From NCBI GenBank assembly GCA_011391075.1, contig JAABRF010000007.1, forward strand, positions 1 through 59,918: DNA of 59,918 bases. Direction: 5' to 3'. Every line of letters starts with the position of its first letter. Position 1 is the stretch's first letter. The notes beneath the pieces were generated by a model, which had not been told where the DNA came from, searched no databases, and saw only the letters and a program-made list of their open reading frames with translations. Origin of the DNA: Flavobacteriia bacterium. Its GTDB lineage: Bacteria > Bacteroidota > Bacteroidia > Flavobacteriales > Flavobacteriaceae. A program made the translations under genes and the position numbers. Positions 1 to 8,223 of the stretch are shown here, in pieces.

Positions 1-2751
1 ATAAGAAACACTATAATTATCATACGGATTGGATGCATCGGGAATGTGCAATCCATCAAATTCATACCCCAAATCTTTACAAATTTGTTCGACATCCTGA
101 GCCAAAAAACCACTGTGAGTTAGAGCCATGGACTTTTGATAATCCATTTGTGCATCATTATCTACGGATTTAGGATTTATATAGGCGTCAAATTTTTGGG
201 TGTCAAACTGATAGGTGACCGGCTTTAGACGAGAAATAAAATCAAGTCCCGGTACGTTCTCTTGTACATTAAATTTGAATCGAGCATCCGATGGAAAGGA
301 ATAAGCCACTTGCCCTTCAATTACCGTCACACTAATGTTGCCCAATCTGATTTTATTGGATGCATTGACTTGTGCATTATAGCCAATTGCCGAAGCATTG
401 GAAAGTCCACTTCCACTCACATCAGCTAAACTACCTATAATCGTATTATTATCACCTGTAGTGTTGTTTGTCATGCTGTTATAACCCAAAGCAACATTAT
501 CATTTCCTGTATTTACATTGTTTAAAGATCCGTAACCCAAACTGGTATTATGAAAACCGCTTGAATTATCGTGACCTGAATAATCTCCAACATAGGTATT
601 GCGATTGTTTGATAAATCATCATTTTCACCAGCTCCAATACCAATAAATATTGAATTTCCTGAATTTTGAAATGAGAGTTGTCCTTTTTGTGTTAACCGT
701 ATTTTTAACGTGTTATTGGTTCTAAAATCCAAATCTTGAGCATCGGTTGTTCCAATAAAATTTGTACCAGAAATGGTTCCTGAATTTCCCGTAATTTTCC
801 AATCATTAGCAAAAGTTGATAAATCTAGAGCCTGTGTTGAAACGCCATCATTGTCTAAAGATAAGTTTAATGTGTTGCCAGTAAGTGATAATACATCTAT
901 AGTTTGATTATCAATAGATGACAAATCTAATGTTTGTGTAGAAATGCCATCATTGTCTAAAGATAAATTGAATGTGTTACCCGTAAGCGATAATACATCT
1001 ACGGTTTGATTATCAATAGATGACAAATCCAAAGTTTGAGTTGAAACGCCATCATCGGCTAAAGATAAACTTAATGTGTTGCCTGTTAGTGATAAAACAT
1101 CAATAGTTTGGTTATCAATAGATGACAAATCTAATGTTTGCGTAGAAACACCATCATTGTCTAAAGACAAATTTAATGTGTTACCCGTAAGTGATAATAC
1201 ATCTATAGTTTGATTATCAATAGATGACAAATCCAAAGTTTGTGTTGAAACGCCATCATCGGCTAAAGATAAATTTAATGTGTTACCCGTAAGTGATAAT
1301 ACATCTATAGTTTGGTTATCAATAGATGACAAATCTAATGTTTGCGTAGAAACACCATCATTGTCTAAAGAAAAATTTAATGTGTTACCCGTAAGTGATA
1401 ATACATCTATAGTTTGATTATCAATAGATGACAAATCCAAAGTTTGTGTTGAAACGCCATCATCGGCTAAAGATAAATTTAATGTGTTGCCTGTTAGTGA
1501 TAAAACATCAATTGTTTGGTTATCAGTGTCTATAAATATAGCGTTCGGGTCTTGCCAGGTGATATTTCCAACTCCATCTGTTTGCATGATTTGATTATTT
1601 GTCCCTCTCGAAGATGGAAATAAATACAAATTTGTACTAGCTGTTCCAATTGCCACTTTACCCAGAAAATAACCAGCATAATTTCCAGTTCCTGTAACTT
1701 TGGAATATAAGCCATAGTGTATTGCTCCGGGATTATTCACTATTTCAATATATTCGCCGTATTTGACAGCTGATCCTGTTCCATTAATATAATTATAAAT
1801 TCCATATTTTATTCCATTTCCATTATCTGTAATGTAATTGTACAATCCATAGACACCAGCACTAGATGACACTGAAAAATTATTCTTGATTCCGTATTTT
1901 GTGCCAAAACCTATTCCTGTAAAATTATTTTCTACTCCCGTATTTGCCCCGTTATAATTATTGTTAAAATCGTTTTTTAGACCATATAAAGATCCTGTAT
2001 AGCCTGATGTTGAGAGAAACCAGTTTCTAATTCCATACACGAGTCCACTAGAAGAACTACTGGCAAAAGTATTATACATACCAAATTGATTTCCTGTACC
2101 GGTTGTTTCAAAACGGGTATCGAATCCACTTCCAATATTTGACATGACACCACTGAAAAAATTATAAACTCCACTTTTGGATGATGAATCACCTAATAAA
2201 TCATTTTGAATCCCCATTTGTTGCTCAACAGAGTTCAGGGTATTATAGATACCATATTTACTGGATAAAGAAAATGGGATATCATAAGTGTTTGAAACTC
2301 TTAACGAAACGGTTTTAGTGGCATTATCTATATCCAATTTTGTATCGAAAGAAGGAGCAATTTTTCCAATTGCTAAATTTCCTTGAGTGTAGATATCATC
2401 CGTTATGGCATCGGGAGCAGATGTTGTACCGACTTCATACCAATCTGCATCTCGGTTTTCTTGTGTAATCGGCATCCATTGCACTCCATTAAAAAAATAA
2501 AAACCCACACCGTTACCTCCGGTTGTTGACGCATTGGTATTCCATATCAAGAGTCCGGTAGCCGCAGTATTAGTTCCGTCAAGAGACGTTTGAGTAACAT
2601 TGGAAAGACTGATTCTAGGGACTAAAACACCTTTGTCATTTGCCGAAATATCGAGTTGAGCCGAAACATCGGGAGAAGTCGTACCAACACCCATTTGAGC
2701 ATAGGAAATCAAATAGGTAAAAAAAACCAAAAGACTTAGTATAGTTTTCAT
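1..2751 (-). CDS. tail-fibre/S74-like secreted repeat protein, C-terminus cut by window edge
   Basis: The frame starts at an ATG with a signal peptide (residues 1-19, ending SYAQ) and stays open for 917 codons to the window edge, so the stop is missing. After the signal comes the N-terminal motif VGTTSPDVSAQLDIS, common in flavobacterial surface proteins. Residues about 160-350 repeat a loose GIYN/GLYN/GVYN motif. Residues about 407-645 are seven 34-residue tandem units. A YadA-head-like stretch follows (SLGYGSLNN, ALGYNSM, AIGYNAQ). From residue 821 (SDARFK) the sequence matches the start of peptidase S74-type intramolecular chaperone domains, which trim themselves and trimerise fibres. Likely a trimeric surface fibre; the ligand is unknown. 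S74 assignment rests on motif recognition and the catalytic part lies near or beyond the edge. Confidence 0.8.
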   Translation of the reverse strand, partial: MKTILSLLVFFTYLISYAQMGVGTTSPDVSAQLDISANDKGVLVPRISLSNVTQTSLDGTNTAATGLLIWNTNASTTGGNGVGFYFFNGVQWMPITQENRDADWYEVGTTSAPDAITDDIYTQGNLAIGKIAPSFDTKLDIDNATKTVSLRVSNTYDIPFSLSSKYGIYNTLNSVEQQMGIQNDLLGDSSSKSGVYNFFSGVMSNIGSGFDTRFETTGTGNQFGMYNTFASSSSSGLVYGIRNWFLSTSGYTGSLYGLKNDFNNNYNGANTGVENNFTGIGFGTKYGIKNNFSVSSSAGVYGLYNYITDNGNGIKYGIYNYINGTGSAVKYGEYIEIVNNPGAIHYGLYSKVTGTGNYAGYFLGKVAIGTASTNLYLFPSSRGTNNQIMQTDGVGNITWQDPNAIFIDTDNQTIDVLSLTGNTLNLSLADDGVSTQTLDLSSIDNQTIDVLSLTGNTLNFSLDNDGVSTQTLDLSSIDNQTIDVLSLTGNTLNLSLADDGVSTQTLDLSSIDNQTIDVLSLTGNTLNLSLDNDGVSTQTLDLSSIDNQTIDVLSLTGNTLSLSLADDGVSTQTLDLSSIDNQTVDVLSLTGNTFNLSLDNDGISTQTLDLSSIDNQTIDVLSLTGNTLNLSLDNDGVSTQALDLSTFANDWKITGNSGTISGTNFIGTTDAQDLDFRTNNTLKIRLTQKGQLSFQNSGNSIFIGIGAGENDDLSNNRNTYVGDYSGHDNSSGFHNTSLGYGSLNNVNTGNDNVALGYNSMTNNTTGDNNTIIGSLADVSGSGLSNASAIGYNAQVNASNKIRLGNISVTVIEGQVAYSFPSDARFKFNVQENVPGLDFISRLKPVTYQFDTQKFDAYINPKSVDNDAQMDYQKSMALTHSGFLAQDVEQICKDLGYEFDGLHIPDASNPYDNYSVSY
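818..1533 (-). repeat. 7 tandem 102-bp units inside the fibre gene
   Basis: The anchor TATCAATAGATG (TATCAG in the first copy) recurs at 909, 1011, 1113, 1215, 1317, 1419 and 1521, exactly 102 bp apart, encoding 34-residue units around NQTIDVLSLTGNTLN. In protein order the units alternate LADDGVST and LDNDG(V/I)ST (A-D-A-D-A-D-D). Synonymous differences (GAAACG against GAAACA or GAAATG) also tend to follow the alternation, so the duplicating unit was probably 204 bp. Confidence 0.9.
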
Positions 2752-2765
2752 TGGAGTAGTAATAA

Positions 2766-2978
2766 TTAGATTGAAGAGATTACTTCTATGTGATGATCCT
2801 TTTTGGAAAATCCTTTTAAAATGATTTTTTTTTGATATGAATAAATGGTATCGTCATAGACCATGCTACCACCCGATTTGGTAATGATAATCCTAAACAA
2901 TCCATCCTGTTTGGTATGAATGGTAATGGATTCTTGAGGTGGCTCTGTTTTTTTTAAAAATCGAAACATTTCAAACAT
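2766..2978 (-). CDS. small hypothetical protein, 70 aa
   Basis: An open frame of 70 codons between the fibre gene and a broken lipoprotein gene, same strand, 14 bp upstream of the fibre start codon. It has no signal peptide or membrane segment. Two start codons are possible, at 2978 (MFEMFRF) or 2969 (MFRFLKK). The composition is plausible for a small beta-rich protein (ITIHTKQDGLFRIIIT). I do not recognise a family. It may be co-transcribed with its neighbours. Confidence 0.5.
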   Translation of the reverse strand: MFEMFRFLKKTEPPQESITIHTKQDGLFRIIITKSGGSMVYDDTIYSYQKKIILKGFSKKDHHIEVISSI

Positions 2979-2981
2979 TTG

Positions 2982-3202
2982 TTATTCTTTTGTGATGAAT
3001 AAATCCCACAAACCACAGTCATCCGTTTCGTTTGTAATCGTCATTTTGGTTTCGTTTTTCCAAACGATGGTTTGCGTCATATTATCGAGATAAATGTATC
3101 CAGTGGCATAAATATCTTTTACTACTTCCAAAGTTCATTATCGTCAGGTTTGGAACATGAAAATGCGATTGATAATAAAATTAAGGCGATGATTTTTTTC
3201 AT
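2982..3202 (-). pseudogene. frameshifted small lipoprotein gene
   Basis: The reading starts with a typical lipoprotein signal (MKKIIALILLSIAFSC, then SKPDDNE) and hits TAG at 3122-3124. In another frame the sequence continues without interruption from about 3127 (EVVKDIYATGYIYLDN) to a TAA at 2982-2984. Restoring one C in the stretch read as GAACTTTGG would join the frames as NEPLEVVKD, so a single-base deletion explains the break. The intact product would be about 73 residues. This could be true decay or a sequencing indel. Function unknown. Confidence 0.7.
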
Positions 3203-3215
3203 TTTGGTAAGTTTT

Positions 3216-4379
3216 TTATGGACAGTTGGTCTGAGTGGTTTGTTGCGCTTTTACAGGCATAAATGATTCCCAAATATAAATTCTCAATTCGGTAATGTAC
3301 CATTTGCCGTTTTCTTGTAAGATACTACAACGACAAGACTTGGATTGATCCTTATTCCACCATTCCACAGTTTGGTTCGTTTGGCTTTTTACCCTAAGTG
3401 TTTCACAGTATTGATCGGCATAAGTGCTGAAATCGTTTTGTACGGCTTTTTTCAAAAGATCCATCATTTGTTGAGCATCGGGATACAATTGTCCGACTGG
3501 ATTGAATTGGGAAGGATGCCACAGTTTTAAAAGTAATTTTTCGGCTTTTCCCTGATTTTCTTCACGTAAAACTTGATTGATCCATACGACAAAGTCCTGC
3601 ATATTTTGGAAATTGGGAATATCGACATCCGGCAATGATTTGAAATGCGCTTCCGATTGTTGCATCAAACCTTTTTCCAAAACGGTTTTGATTTGACTCA
3701 TTTGATAGTCACTCTTATTTTCCGTACCCAATATTTCTTTTTTTCTTGAATCGGAAGCTGCATCGGGCGTGATAAATGAGACTTGGTTCCAAGCACTATT
3801 CACTTGATCTCGATACAATCTGACTTCAAAAGGTTCTTTGACTTTTTCTAGAGTGGTATTGTTTTTTTTGTAGGTATAAACCACATCTACGGGAATGGAT
3901 ACTGAAAGCAAGGTGTGCCAAGTGATAGGGTTTTCGTGGAAATAAAACTCGTGAACTTCTGTCATGGTGTTGGCTTTTCCTCCCATACCGTAGTCGGGTA
4001 AGGAAACGATAAACTTGCGGATGGTATCCGTATCGGGATGTGGCAAACCTACATAGGTAGCAGTTCCCGGATTGTATTTTTTAAAGGTATAAACCGATCC
4101 GTTCACTTCATACCAAGCGTTACCTTTCAATTGACGGGTGACACCTTGCATTTCTGTCTGTAAAGTAATGTGTACGGGAACTCGATGATAGTAAACCCAT
4201 GTATTGTTGACCCATTCCTTTTCGGTAGTTCCTTGTTTGACAACCGTAACTTGAGTACAATTGGGTCCCAATTCATTTTTAATATCGGCAATTACTTTAG
4301 TATTGGCTACTTGCGCTTGTATATTAACTGAAATTAGGATGATTACTATGGGAATGATTTTCTTCTTATAAAAAGCCAT
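3216..4379 (-). CDS. secreted hypothetical protein, 387 aa
   Basis: Starts with a signal peptide (MAFYKKKIIPIVIILISVN, cleavage after IQAQ). The mature part is polar and beta-rich without membrane segments, so it is probably periplasmic or outer-membrane facing. Cysteines are few (CTQ near the N-terminus; YCETL, SCRCS and TNCP near the end), which allows a disulfide. I do not recognise a domain. It lies 27 bp downstream of the RCC1-repeat gene, so the two may be co-transcribed. Confidence 0.75.
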   Translation of the reverse strand: MAFYKKKIIPIVIILISVNIQAQVANTKVIADIKNELGPNCTQVTVVKQGTTEKEWVNNTWVYYHRVPVHITLQTEMQGVTRQLKGNAWYEVNGSVYTFKKYNPGTATYVGLPHPDTDTIRKFIVSLPDYGMGGKANTMTEVHEFYFHENPITWHTLLSVSIPVDVVYTYKKNNTTLEKVKEPFEVRLYRDQVNSAWNQVSFITPDAASDSRKKEILGTENKSDYQMSQIKTVLEKGLMQQSEAHFKSLPDVDIPNFQNMQDFVVWINQVLREENQGKAEKLLLKLWHPSQFNPVGQLYPDAQQMMDLLKKAVQNDFSTYADQYCETLRVKSQTNQTVEWWNKDQSKSCRCSILQENGKWYITELRIYIWESFMPVKAQQTTQTNCP

Positions 4380-4406
4380 GATAAACTGATGATTATTAGT
4401 AAAAGC

Positions 4407-5786
4407 CTATTCCACAAACATTTTAATGGTTTTCAATTGGTTGTCGGTTGAAATGTTTACCAAATACAAACCGGCTTGTAACAAGAATTCGAGGTTGATT
4501 TGATTGGTTTGATGGAAATCTTTATGGTAAACTTCTTTTCCTTGAAGGTTTGAAATGCTAACCGTAACTTGGTTGAAAGTTTCACCTAATTCCAGGATTG
4601 TCTTATCGTGAGATGGGTTTGGATATAAACTGAAATTAGTTTGAGAATTATTTTCAATTGATAATGTAGTCGGGCATGATACAATAGTAGGAGAATCGTA
4701 TTGCACTAAATAACCAACGCCTAATTGACCATTACTACTTGTTCCCCACACATAATAATCATCAATTGCTGTTCTGTATGCCATAGAGTGATTTCCTCCC
4801 AAAATTATATCAGACCAAGAATTAAAAGATTGTCCTATTTGAGTTGGAATCAATTTATCTACTGTTGTTCCATCTCCTAATTGCCCTACAAAGTTCCAAC
4901 CCCAGGCCCATAGTGTACCATCATTTTTAAGACCTACAGAATGCTTTGATCCACCATCAATCGAAATCCAATCAGTACTTGTTCCTAATTTAAAGAAAGT
5001 GTTTTTGTCGATGGTGGTCGCATCTCCCAATTGTCCATATTGATTATCTCCACAGATCCATAGTGTCCCATTATTTTTAATGGCGAAAGAGTGGAAGTTA
5101 CCAGTATTAATTTTACTCCAATCTGTATCCGAACCAATTTGAGTTGGGGTGTTCAAATGAATATTATTTCCATTCCCTAACTGTCCATAGGAATTGCTTC
5201 CCCATGTCCATAAAGTACCGTTTCCCTTAATAGCAATTACATGAAATCCTCCGGCATCTACTTTTAACCAATTTGTGCTAATTCCAATATGTGTTGGTGT
5301 ATGTTTGTCTACATTTGTTCCATCACCCAATTGCCCATAAGTATTACTGCCCCAAGCCCACAAACTTCCATTGGTTTTAATGGCAACAGTAAAACTAGCT
5401 CCTGCACTTACTCTAAACCAATCTGTATCTGTTCCAATCTGAACAGGAGAAGTTCTATCTGTTGTAGTTCCATCACCTAATTGTCCTGTTGTATTTTTTC
5501 CCCAAGCCCATAATGTTCCATCTGTTTTAATGGCTAATGTGTGATTGTCTCCAACAAAAACCTTAGACCAATTGGTGGCATTACCAATCTGTGTCTTACC
5601 ATTTTTTTGAATTGTAGTTCCATCACCTAACTGTCCATATTGATTTTCGCCCCATGCCCACAAGGTGCCATCAGATTTTACACCAACTGTATGCTCATAT
5701 CCTCCTTTTAAAGATTGCCAACATTGTGAATAAATAGTTGTTAATGATGATTGAAACAAAAAAATTAATAATAAAGTAGTTCTCAT
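4407..5786 (-). CDS. RCC1-repeat protein with T9SS sorting domain
   Basis: A signal peptide (to about residue 20, TTIYSQ) is followed by seven RCC1-type repeats of about 50 residues with the signature GTLWAWG..YGQLGDGT, enough for one seven-bladed beta-propeller. The last repeat is degenerate (YYVWGTSSNGQLGVG). Residues about 386-459 form a type A T9SS C-terminal sorting domain (LYPNPS, LQGKEVY, GLYLVNI), so the protein should be exported and anchored or released at the cell surface. RCC1 propellers are protein- or ligand-binding scaffolds; no catalytic residue is suggested. Its upstream region shares a 27-bp motif with the Tudor/Agenet-like gene. Confidence 0.92.
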   Translation of the reverse strand: MRTTLLLIFLFQSSLTTIYSQCWQSLKGGYEHTVGVKSDGTLWAWGENQYGQLGDGTTIQKNGKTQIGNATNWSKVFVGDNHTLAIKTDGTLWAWGKNTTGQLGDGTTTDRTSPVQIGTDTDWFRVSAGASFTVAIKTNGSLWAWGSNTYGQLGDGTNVDKHTPTHIGISTNWLKVDAGGFHVIAIKGNGTLWTWGSNSYGQLGNGNNIHLNTPTQIGSDTDWSKINTGNFHSFAIKNNGTLWICGDNQYGQLGDATTIDKNTFFKLGTSTDWISIDGGSKHSVGLKNDGTLWAWGWNFVGQLGDGTTVDKLIPTQIGQSFNSWSDIILGGNHSMAYRTAIDDYYVWGTSSNGQLGVGYLVQYDSPTIVSCPTTLSIENNSQTNFSLYPNPSHDKTILELGETFNQVTVSISNLQGKEVYHKDFHQTNQINLEFLLQAGLYLVNISTDNQLKTIKMFVE

Positions 5787-5851
5787 TGGAAAGTTTTTTA
5801 GAATTATTTGAAGTAAAACTATAGCTATTCTTACCTTGAATATTTTCTTTT

Positions 5852-5878
5852 GGGTGAATACGGGTATTTATTTAGTGA
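5852..5878 (-). promoter_or_regulatory. shared upstream motif, copy 1
   Basis: This 27-bp segment, 66 bp upstream of the RCC1 gene, matches 8086-8112 upstream of the Tudor/Agenet-like gene at 21 of 27 positions without gaps. On the coding strand both read TCACTAAATAAA at one end and ATTCACCC at the other. It may be a regulator site or promoter element; the role is unknown. Confidence 0.4.
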
Positions 5879-5932
5879 AACTAGCTTTAGATAGGGTAAA
5901 AGAATTTTCAAAAATCGATAGCTTAACTATGC

Positions 5933-5961
5933 AAAAAAAAAGTCTCCTACAATGAGGAGAC
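5933..5961 (-). terminator. rho-independent terminator
   Basis: A seven-bp stem (5942-5948 with 5955-5961, GTCTCCT/AGGAGAC) with a six-base loop, followed on the minus strand by a run of nine T. It sits just after the broken lipoprotein gene and closes the unit that begins with the Tudor/Agenet-like gene. Confidence 0.85.
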
Positions 5962-5985
5962 CTTTTAAATAGGAAAGAAAATGCT

Positions 5986-6278
5986 TTAACGTAAAGCTTG
6001 AACGCTACAATCCTCGTTCATTTTAATAACTTGATTAATAAGTATTTCGGCTTGTTTTATCGGATCGGGCGATGCCATTATCACTTTTTCCACCCAACAA
6101 TCGACAATTTTTGTCTATGTTCCTCAGTTTTCAAATCAGGATCGGCTTGTGCAGCAAATAGGGCTGATTTTTTAGCAATTTCTATTTCAGATTCCGACCA
6201 TTTTCCATACCCTTTAGATTGTCAGGTATTTAAAATTAAGGTCAATAATACACTTGTTAAAAAAATTCTGGTTTTCAT
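5986..6278 (-). pseudogene. broken small lipoprotein gene (nonsense plus frameshift)
   Basis: The reading begins with a lipoprotein-like signal (MKTRIFLTSVLLTLILNT) and then has TGA at 6222-6224 exactly where the lipobox cysteine is expected, followed in frame by QSKGYGKWSESEIEIAKKSA. A second lesion, one base missing in the T run at 6108-6112, shifts the frame. The other frame continues as KIVDCWVEKVIMASPDPIKQ to a stop at 5986-5988. The intact protein would be about 97 residues. Two independent lesions make true decay more likely than a sequencing error. It lies 25 bp after the Tudor/Agenet-like gene in the same unit. Confidence 0.8.
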
Positions 6279-6303
6279 TTTTTAAGGTTTAAGATGAATA
6301 TAA

Positions 6304-7980
6304 TCATTTTAAATAGGTCAAAGTTCCACGTCTAGGAAAAGATGGTTTGCCATATTGATTGTTTCCAACATATTCCTCACGAAGCGTGTATTTAGCTTCT
6401 ACAGTAGTTCTGAACAAACTACTTTGGAAAATGATTAAAACAGTTTTGGTACGGTAAACCGGAACACCTAAAGAATTTAATTCGACCAAAAATTCATTGT
6501 TATAACAACCGCTTTTCAATACTTTGGCTCCCGGATACAATTTTTGTAAATCCGCAATACATAGTTGTTCAACTCTAGCATCTTTTCCAGCAAAAGTATG
6601 GCCTTCATTGACTAATCCATCGTTGACTTCAAGTCCTTCATTCATAAATTTGACCAAAGCTTTATCATAAGCGGTATTTAATAGGGCTTCAGGATAAGTA
6701 ATACTACCTCCAAGAGATTTATAGCTTACTTCATAATCTTTGCAAGCCTTTACCATTTCATCTTTGAGAAGTTTTTTACCATCGGTTCGAGCCAATTCGT
6801 ATTGGTAAAATCCGTTTTCCGTATCGGTTACAATATTTTTCAAAACGGCATTGATTCTCAAATCAAATGCTTTTTTGATGTAATTTTTATAGTCTTTTAA
6901 GAATTCGTATTGTACATCATAACGGTCGGAAATAGTACGACCGGCATATCCTACATCGGGATATTTTTTACGTACTTGATACATACATTCATAAAACTTC
7001 ATAGTAGCCTCCAATGTTTCTGGATTGTTAAACGCTTGACTATCGAGACTCAACGGACCTTTATATGTATTCATATCATGTCGGTAATACCACAAAAAGT
7101 CCCACTTATTGGAAAAACCATCGTTATAACAAGTGTTTAATTCGTTTTTACAAGCTTCTAATTGACTTTTAGGATTTCCATTTTGAGATACAAGAATAAT
7201 GTCTTTGGATGAACCAGGAGAACGAATATCACTTACAAAACGCCAATCATAATAACTGGATTTACTATTGGCTCTATCAAAAAACAAATAATAATTATCT
7301 CCATCTTTGGAAACAATTACTGCAGAGACTAATTCATTTTGTCCAAAACTTGTTTCAACTTGATCACCTATATTATAAATCTCATTTTTGGATATACTCA
7401 CAGTTTCTGGTAAAGTTGTGTACGTATAATTTGGATCCAATTGGATGTCGTTCCAATTGAAATAGACGTTGTGATAACCTTCAACAGCATAAATTTTAAA
7501 ATCATTTATTTGTTCTTTGAATTCGAGGTTTGTAACGCTGAGTTTGACGATGGTTTCCGAATCGGTTTGTTTGATTAAAATAGGATCTCCCACATTGAGT
7601 GTAATATTTTGGGTAGGGCAAATCGTAGGCATTTGCATGGTAACAGAGGATTGAGAAGAATTCCCCGTATTTTGAGCTTGTGAAGTAGTGGAATTTCCCG
7701 GTGTGGTTTTGGATTCCCCAATTCTTCGAATGCGATCACAAGTAGCCCATGTGTCCCATTTACTGTCATAACCATCATAGTGAATAAACCATTTTTGAGC
7801 ATCATTTTTCAAAATTTTGGAGGTAAACCAGTTTTTTTCAATTGGATCATAAACCTCAACCATTTCGCCTACTTGAAAATTGCAATCATCTGCAGTGATC
7901 GCTTGAGCATGGGCGTGAATGTGCGTCAATCCGACGTGAAAAGTAAGAACCAACAAAACAATTTGAAATAATTTTTTCAT
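6304..7980 (-). CDS. secreted protein with two Tudor/Agenet-like domains
   Basis: A signal peptide (residues 1-26, with a His-rich end HIHAHAQA) precedes a Tudor/Agenet-like barrel (about 34-90: FQVGEMVEVYDPIEKNW, WFIHYDGYDSKWDTWA, RIR). A second, more divergent copy appears at about 200-256 (YNIGDQVETSF, DNYYLFFD, YDWRFVSDIR). The two are joined by a low-complexity Ser/Thr/Gln linker and a beta-rich segment. The C-terminal 300 residues contain several Cys (CKNELNTCY, YECMYQ, KACKDY, EQLCIADL) and no recognised fold. Tudor/Agenet barrels usually bind methylated peptides in eukaryotes; the ligand of this exported version is unknown. Downstream is a broken lipoprotein gene and then a terminator. 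Confidence 0.8.
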   Translation of the reverse strand: MKKLFQIVLLVLTFHVGLTHIHAHAQAITADDCNFQVGEMVEVYDPIEKNWFTSKILKNDAQKWFIHYDGYDSKWDTWATCDRIRRIGESKTTPGNSTTSQAQNTGNSSQSSVTMQMPTICPTQNITLNVGDPILIKQTDSETIVKLSVTNLEFKEQINDFKIYAVEGYHNVYFNWNDIQLDPNYTYTTLPETVSISKNEIYNIGDQVETSFGQNELVSAVIVSKDGDNYYLFFDRANSKSSYYDWRFVSDIRSPGSSKDIILVSQNGNPKSQLEACKNELNTCYNDGFSNKWDFLWYYRHDMNTYKGPLSLDSQAFNNPETLEATMKFYECMYQVRKKYPDVGYAGRTISDRYDVQYEFLKDYKNYIKKAFDLRINAVLKNIVTDTENGFYQYELARTDGKKLLKDEMVKACKDYEVSYKSLGGSITYPEALLNTAYDKALVKFMNEGLEVNDGLVNEGHTFAGKDARVEQLCIADLQKLYPGAKVLKSGCYNNEFLVELNSLGVPVYRTKTVLIIFQSSLFRTTVEAKYTLREEYVGNNQYGKPSFPRRGTLTYLK

Positions 7981-8085
7981 TTTTTTAATAGAAGATTTAA
8001 GGTTAGAGAATCATAAAAAATTGTATCAGTCAGTGTTTTTAGTTGTGTAAAGTTAATTTTATACCAATTGAGGTTCCTTATTATC

Positions 8086-8112
8086 GGGTGAATGAAGCGG
8101 TTTATTTAGTGA
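8086..8112 (-). promoter_or_regulatory. shared upstream motif, copy 2
   Basis: Counterpart of 5852-5878, located 106 bp upstream of the Tudor/Agenet-like gene. The identical parts are GGGTGAAT and TTTATTTAGTGA on the plus strand, at the same relative spacing. Confidence 0.4.
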
Positions 8113-8134
8113 GTACGTTTTTTTTATGGGTCAA

Positions 8135-8163
8135 TAAAAAAAGCTGCCCAAATGGACAGCTTT
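8135..8163 (-). terminator. rho-independent terminator
   Basis: A ten-bp stem with one G-T wobble (8140-8149 with 8154-8163, AAAGCTGTCC/GGGCAGCTTT on the minus strand), loop ATTT, followed by a T run. It lies about 60 bp after the stop of the charge-segregated protein. Confidence 0.85.
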
Positions 8164-8223
8164 CCCAATTTAATAGTATTCAACCCCTAATTAATACTAT
8201 ATTTTCAATTCAGAATTCAGTAT

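Noticed and set aside
818-1533. CRISPR-like periodicity
   Set aside because: The 102-bp units are contiguous without spacers, lie inside an open frame and differ mostly at synonymous or conservative sites.
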